Program-made: the position numbers and the translations under genes
Shown: piece by piece, positions 61,901 through 64,000 of the stretch
How positions within the stretch are numbered: the first letter of the stretch is position 1
Layout of the letters: each line of letters starts with the position of its first letter
The notes under the pieces: generated by a model
What the model saw: the letters and a program-made list of their open reading frames with translations, nothing else
Told to the model about the DNA's origin: nothing
Database searches by the model: none
From: Sarcocystis neurona
Lineage: Eukaryota; Apicomplexa; Conoidasida; Eucoccidiorida; Sarcocystidae
Direction of reading: 5' to 3'
NCBI GenBank assembly: GCA_000727475.1
Contig: KL647313.1
Location: 236,261-300,260 of the forward strand
DNA length: 64,000 bases

Positions 61901-64000
61901 GTCTCCTGTTCCTGGGATCGTGTGCCGACTCACTGCTGCGGCCGCAGTTCGAGCTGCACCTGCGCGGGCAGCGACTGCTGCTGTTGCTGCTGCTGCTGCA
62001 CCGAGAGTAACAGAAACTGCTGCTGCTGCTGTGGATGCAGGGGCTCCAGGCCCTCCTGCTGCTGCTGCCCATGCACTGTCGTTGAGCAAAGGAGCTACTG
62101 CTGCAGTTGCCCCGCAGACAAGCGCTGCTGCTGATGCCGACGACGACGGAGCTGCTGGCGCAGCAGCAACAGCTGCAGCAATGGCAGCAAGGAAAGTGGT
62201 GCTTTTCCTCTGCAGCAGCAGCAGAGGCAGCACCAGCAACTTCTTCACGCCGATACAAATGCACGGCCGCTTCTTCTTCTCCGGCCGCATCGGCCACTAT
62301 TCCTTTTTCTTCGTCTTCGTGTCCTCCTCCTGTTCCTGCGTCGTCTTCTCGGGCAGTGCTTCTTCCTGCCCTTCTTCTCGCCGCTGTTGCTGCTGCTAGT
62401 CCGCTTTCTTTGACGACTCCCGCAGGCTCTGCAACGGCAGCAGCAGAAGGAGCAGCACCGGCGACAGCAGCAAACTCCGCGCAAAGAGCAGAGCAGCAGA
62501 GAGGCTCGAGAAAGCGCGAGCACGTTCGGCATGAAAGACAAGCAACGTCGAGCTGTGCTCTCTGCTGCTGAGAAACAGGAACCGCGTTGCAACTGCTCTC
62601 TCCGTCTGCTGCTGTTGACGAATGCTGTCCGGCTTCTTCTCTTCCTCCTCCTCCTGCAGCAGCAGCAGCAGCAGAAAGATCGACTACAGCAGCAGCAGCC
62701 TCCCCACCAGCGGCAGTAGAAGCGGAGGACGCAACGGCGGCAGCAGTACGAGCAGCAGCAAGATCTGCTGCTGGTGCCTCTTCTCGAGTCCCCGCAGCAT
62801 CCGCAGCATCTGCATGCGCTACGACCGCACCTCCTGCTTCTCGTCTTTCTTCTTTCCCTAAAGCAGCAGCAGCTGCAGCAGCAGGCAGGAGTTTTCTCTC
62901 TGCTGCGTTTTTCTCCGCTGCACTTGCTCCTGCTGCTGCGCTTCCCCCAGCTCCAATTTCGACTGTCCGTCGTCGTGCAGCAGCAGCTTCTTCTGTTGCT
63001 GTTGCAGCATTTCGTCTCGCTGCTGCTGCTGCGCTTCCTGCGGCAGCGTCGACATGTGCTGCTGTTGCTGCTGCTTCCCCTTCCTCTCGTGCTGCTGCTG
63101 CTCTCGCTTTTCCGTCTGCGCCGGCTGCAGAAGAGTTCTCCTCCGCGGCTGCTGTTGCTGCTGCTGCAGTCCTCGCGCACAACGCAGCAGCTCTGGCACG
63201 CGCGGCAGCAGCAGCAACGGCAACAGCAGCCGGTGGCGCAACGCGCGTGCTGCTGCTGCCGCTGTTGCATGCAGGTGCGACGGAGAAATCTTCATGCTGA
63301 AGAGAGAGCGATCGCGTGGATCTCTGGCAAGTGGACGCAGCACCAAGACGAGGTGCTGCTGCTATCTTCTGCAGCCACAAATACGTACGCATTCTTCCCT
63401 CTGAGCTGCCGCAGCTGCTTCCTCGCCGTCCCCATCCCTTCGCTTCTTCCCCAGCAGCAGCAACAGCAGCAGCGTCACTCGCTCCTCTTCTCCTTCTTCC
63501 TCCTTCTCCTGTCTCTTGGCCCCCTGCGGCGTCTCCTTCCACTGCTGCAGCCGCAGATGCGCCAGGAGCGAGACCACCAGCAGCAGCAGCTCTGACGTCG
63601 TCCAATGCGGCGGACGGGCTGTATTCCCCGACCTCGCTAGCAGAAGCAGCAGCAACGGGGATTTCTGCATATGAAAAGCAGCGGGGTCGAAGCGCTGGTG
63701 AGTCAAAATGGCGGCGCGGCTGCGTCTGGGCCGCTGGTGCAGCCCACCGCTCATTTGCCGAACCCGGAGCAGCAGCAGGAGCAGCAGGAAGAGCGAAAGA
63801 AGCTGTCGCAGCGGCAGCAGGAGCGTATGTTGACGCGTGCACGGCAGCAAACTCCAGAGAAGAAGAACCAGCAGCAGCAGCAGCAGCACGCTTGGCATTG
63901 TTGGCAGCGAAGGCCGCAGCAACCGCGGGAACACGCAGGCAGGAATGTCCGGCTTTTTCTGCAGCAGCAGCAGCAGTGACATGCGTTGGGCGTGCCGTCT
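37145..64000 (-). CDS. PANK: Pantothenate kinase, eukaryotic (type II) family; 5' end beyond the window
   Basis: Phosphorylates pantothenate, the first committed step of coenzyme A synthesis. Exons in transcript order: 64000(partial)-61667, 61423-61323, 60668-60635, 59373-59299, 57049-56838, 53978-53919, 51531-51405, 48708-48621, 47460-47398 (alternative end 47353), 45469-45377, 43439-40583, 37210-37145. All joints have GT/AG and preserve frame. From the second exon on, the total is exactly 1,258 codons. Family blocks in order: 'VIRFAYFHTKHISALLHFL', 'MRATGGGAYKFCDLFKETL' with 'KKRDEMESIMKGL', 'LYPFLVVNIGSGVSILK', 'FVRVTGTCVGGGTVLGLA', 'DLRVGDLFGD', 'LASSFGR' (formed across a splice joint), 'KEDIARSLIHMVSYNLGYL', 'RIFFAGKYINNYSFTMESI', 'LFLCHDGYLGALGALIA', then TGA. 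The N-terminal glycine-rich 'DIGG' ATP motif was not found and presumably lies to the right. The second exon and the boundary of the first are the least certain. Coccidia are known to use divergent PANK subunits in a heteromeric enzyme; which one this is cannot be told. Confidence 0.9.
37320..38310. repeat. TA, CA and ATAC/ATAG microsatellites in the last PANK intron
   Basis: Includes ATACATAC runs at about 37333, a (CA)n run at about 37370-37395, TA-rich blocks to 37530, and a long ATAC/ATAG tetranucleotide array at about 38050-38280. The repeated Tyr/Val/Met/Cys open frames on the minus strand are translations of this array. Confidence 0.85.
39225..39315. repeat. TA-rich palindromic tandem array
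   Basis: Unit of about 26-28 bp built from ATAACATATGTATATAATATAT, repeated three to four times, self-complementary and able to form hairpins. It is intronic in PANK. Confidence 0.8.
39833..39976. repeat. 48-bp CTG-type minisatellite, three copies
   Basis: The landmark GCCGCTCCTG recurs at 39833, 39881 and 39929, an exact 48-bp period made of CTG/CTC/CTA/CTT triplets. The copies are nearly identical. It lies in the last PANK intron, so the sense strand reads CAG/GAG-type triplets. It opens in all frames as poly-Leu, poly-Ala/Pro or poly-Ser/Arg, which explains the long frames here. Confidence 0.9.
40190..40460. repeat. TA microsatellites
   Basis: Several TATATATA blocks, two of which (about 40205-40240 and 40255-40290) share 'ATTACA..CAG.TAAGTA.AC..TAGCAATA' and form a short diverged tandem pair. 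Intronic in PANK. Confidence 0.75.
40583..43439 (-). CDS. PANK: PANK exon with about 915-residue low-complexity insert
   Basis: A 2,857-nt exon bounded by a TTGCTAG acceptor and a GAG/GTATTT donor, open throughout. It starts with the conserved 'IFFAGKYINNYSFTMESIT' and 'GVNFYMRQ', then about 915 residues of Ser/Thr runs (STSSTSS type), Asn/Ser-Gly runs, Gln-rich blocks, Glu runs (EEEEEE), and Ala/Pro-rich segments with five V-x-T-P motifs. It ends 'GLPAPFE' before the final conserved exon. In other members of the family these two conserved blocks are separated by fewer than ten residues. Part of it could be an unspliced open intron, since CAG-rich DNA lacks stops. However, the Gln/Glu-rich parts show mixed codons, which favours real translation. 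Confidence 0.75.
41811..42410. repeat. Dispersed palindromic word GGTGTACGTACACC and variants
   Basis: Copies at 41811-41825 (one arm changed), 41933-41948 (perfect 16-mer), 42047-42062 (centre ACAG), 42144-42157 (perfect 14-mer) and 42399-42410 (GGTGTATACACC). In the PANK frame they encode AVRTP, GVRTP, GVCTP, GVRTP and PVYTP. Further copies outside this block lie at 47442-47456, 48721-48734 and 48783-48796. Confidence 0.85.
43480..43930. repeat. CAG tract (sense-strand CTG) upstream of a PANK acceptor
   Basis: Dense GCAGCAGCAG with GTGAGAAG interruptions on the plus strand. Read in the direction of the gene it is a CTG/CTTCT-rich stretch ending just before the acceptor of the 43439 exon. 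Confidence 0.9.
44690..45235. repeat. CTCTGTCTC-type pyrimidine-rich simple repeat
   Basis: Long CT/GT/CTC tract with CTCTGTCTC, GTGTGTCTC and two copies of a block containing CTCTTCTTTGGCGCCATCTC (about 44905 and 45035; a 128-bp diverged duplication). Intronic in PANK. Confidence 0.8.
46100..47360. repeat. TA/CATA-rich microsatellite region
   Basis: Extended TATATGTATA and ACATAC runs, with a weak repeat of about 100-125 bp carrying 'GGGTATCGAAATT' or 'GAACATTGAAATTTCTACGAGTATA' motifs (around 46833, 46972, 47135 and 47270). Intronic in PANK. Confidence 0.7.
47460..47930. repeat. CAG tracts (sense CTG) upstream of a PANK acceptor
   Basis: GCAGCAGCAG runs at 47461-47525, 47590-47710 and 47880-47915 on the plus strand. 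The first lies immediately before the acceptor of the 47460 exon in the direction of transcription. Confidence 0.9.
48286..48430. repeat. 19-bp CAGTAACAGCAGCAG minisatellite
   Basis: The word CAGTAA recurs at 48286, 48305, 48324 and 48343 and onward with an exact 19-bp period, alternating between CGGG-ended and AAGT-ended units (38-bp higher-order repeat). Intronic in PANK. Confidence 0.92.
48719..49646. repeat. 62-bp minisatellite interrupted by an assembly gap
   Basis: Units start at 48721 and 48783 (GGTGYACAGACACCGCACGC, 62-bp spacing), and the sequence resumes after the gap with the same 'CAGCAGCC.TCTC.TTCTCGAG' text seen at 48753. Each unit contains one copy of the GGTGTACAGACACC word. 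The array abuts the acceptor of the 48708 PANK exon. Confidence 0.85.
48811..49619. other. Assembly gap (809 N) inside the 62-bp minisatellite
   Basis: N run with the same minisatellite on both sides, so the real copy number is unknown. Frames crossing it are meaningless. Confidence 0.98.
51534..51600. repeat. CAG tract (sense CTG) before a PANK acceptor
   Basis: CAGCAGCAGCAGCAGGAAGAACAGCG and following CAG triplets. In the transcript direction this is a CTG-rich tract ending in the CTGCAG acceptor of the 51531 exon. Confidence 0.9.
51838..52092. repeat. Pyrimidine-rich tract and (CA)n
   Basis: Strongly biased CCTTC/CTCCT sequence followed by (CA)n at 52073-52092. Intronic in PANK; purine-rich in the sense strand. 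Confidence 0.8.
53250..54010. repeat. CAG tracts around a PANK exon
   Basis: Repeated CAGCAGCAG on the plus strand at 53263-53290, 53370-53480, 53540-53570, 53778-53880 and 53981-54003. The last lies immediately upstream of the acceptor of the 53978 exon on the sense strand. Confidence 0.9.
54060..55010. repeat. Purine-rich GAGACGGAGAC tract
   Basis: Nearly a kilobase of A/G-biased sequence (GAAGAAGAG, GAGACGGAG, AGAGACGAG). On the minus strand it translates as Ser/Leu/Phe-rich long frames. It lies in the PANK intron between 56837 and 53979. Confidence 0.8.
55080..55330. repeat. ATAC/TATA microsatellite
   Basis: CATACATATATATACATAC-type array on both sides of 55.2 kb. A poly-G run of 12 follows at 55442-55453 and a (CA)n at about 55478-55492. 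Intronic in PANK. Confidence 0.85.
56190..56830. repeat. Long CTG tract (sense CAG) just 3' of a PANK donor
   Basis: Over 600 bp of CTGCTGCTTC/CTGTTGCTG on the plus strand. It begins a few bases after the GTAAGA donor of the 56838 exon in the direction of transcription, so the pre-mRNA reads CAG/GAAGCAG here. The Leu-, Cys- or Ala-rich frames across it are artefacts of composition. Confidence 0.9.
57100..58110. repeat. Purine-rich GAGACGGAGAC tract with CA runs
   Basis: GGAGACGGAGAC and GAGAGAGACAGAG blocks, with near-repeats such as GGGAAGAAAGGAGACGGAGACG every 40-60 bp near 57.4 kb, and (CA)n at 57935 and 57990. Intronic in PANK. Confidence 0.8.
58190..58400. repeat. TA/CATA microsatellite
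   Basis: CATATATACATATATATACACATAT array ending in a long TATATATATATA block near 58375-58391. Intronic in PANK. Confidence 0.85.
59380..59950. repeat. CAG tracts (sense CTG) before a PANK acceptor
   Basis: Multiple CAGCAGCAG runs with GAAGAAG. The first run (59383-59397) lies directly upstream of the acceptor of the 59373 exon in the sense direction. Confidence 0.9.
60370..61290. repeat. Purine-rich tract with 56-60 bp tandem repeat
   Basis: GAGAGACGGAGA-type sequence. Between about 61020 and 61240 a unit containing GACATATATGTATATA plus AGACAGATAGAGAAAAGGA repeats at 61056, 61116 and 61172 (60 and 56 bp spacing). Intronic in PANK. Confidence 0.85.
61667..64000 (-). CDS. PANK: Upstream PANK exon, Ala/Ser/Gln-rich, cut by the window edge
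   Basis: The frame is open from the right edge to a CAAG/GTACCT donor at 61667, in phase 1 as the next exon needs. It is dominated by poly-Ala (GCA/GCT), Arg/Glu-rich and, below about 62.25 kb, Cys/Ser-rich stretches. The change from Ala to Cys/Ser runs suggests a frame switch by an uncalled intron near 62.2 kb; the alternative frame (62290-61667) keeps Ala-rich text but ends in phase 0. No ATP-binding glycine motif is visible, so the true N-terminal kinase exon should lie beyond the window. Confidence 0.5.

Noticed and set aside
1..64000. CRISPR arrays, transposase or reverse transcriptase genes, rRNA, telomere-like TTTAGGG arrays
   Set aside because: None seen; spaced repeats here are minisatellites without unique spacers, and the sequence is eukaryotic.

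Overview
The window looks like nuclear DNA of a coccidian apicomplexan. The evidence is intron-rich genes with small exons, very dense CAG/CTG triplet tracts that translate as homopolymer runs (Gln, Ala, Ser) inside otherwise conserved enzymes, abundant CA/TA/ATAC and GAGACGGAGAC-type simple repeats, and roughly balanced base composition. I cannot name the species. A Sarcocystidae-type coccidian (for example Cystoisospora-like) or an Eimeria relative would both fit; no telomere-like heptamer arrays of the kind known from Eimeria were seen.

Layout. 1-3.76 kb: no recognisable gene. 3.76-6.56 kb: a degenerate tandem satellite of about 130-160 bp units, containing a 623-base assembly gap. 6.7-19.6 kb: a minus-strand tubulin-tyrosine-ligase-like (TTLL) gene, reconstructed from at least five exons whose joints keep the reading frame, plus a long C-terminal exon. 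20.29-20.80 kb: a small two-exon plus-strand gene divergent from it. 21-30 kb: mostly unresolved sequence with several minus-strand exon-like pieces; the best chain is a six-exon unidentified gene at 28.7-29.9 kb, head-to-head with the next gene. 30.08-31.08 kb: an intronless plus-strand moaC (molybdenum cofactor synthesis). 31.1-34.9 kb: nothing assignable. 34.9-37.1 kb: a probable plus-strand multi-exon gene of unknown function, ending 47 bp from the stop codon of the next gene. 37.1 kb to beyond the right edge: a minus-strand eukaryotic-type pantothenate kinase (PANK) gene more than 27 kb long, with at least 12 exons that join in phase.

The PANK gene is the main discovery. Its conserved core is scattered over small exons (34 to 212 nt). 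One 2,857-nt exon inserts about 915 low-complexity residues in the kinase fold, just before the last conserved segment. That segment is a 66-nt terminal exon too short for ordinary ORF calling. The insert carries repeated V-x-T-P motifs made by a palindromic DNA word (GGTGTACGTACACC and variants). The same word recurs in an intron and in another exon in a different frame, so it behaves as a DNA-level element rather than a protein motif. Several PANK acceptor sites sit directly after CTG tracts.

The recognised genes are unrelated housekeeping functions: tubulin modification, the pterin step of Mo-cofactor synthesis, and the first step of coenzyme A synthesis. No operon-like logic, mobile element ORF, CRISPR array, rRNA or tRNA was found. 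The left 35 kb is comparatively repeat-poor and the right 29 kb is repeat-saturated, recalling the alternation of feature-poor and feature-rich segments described for Eimeria chromosomes.
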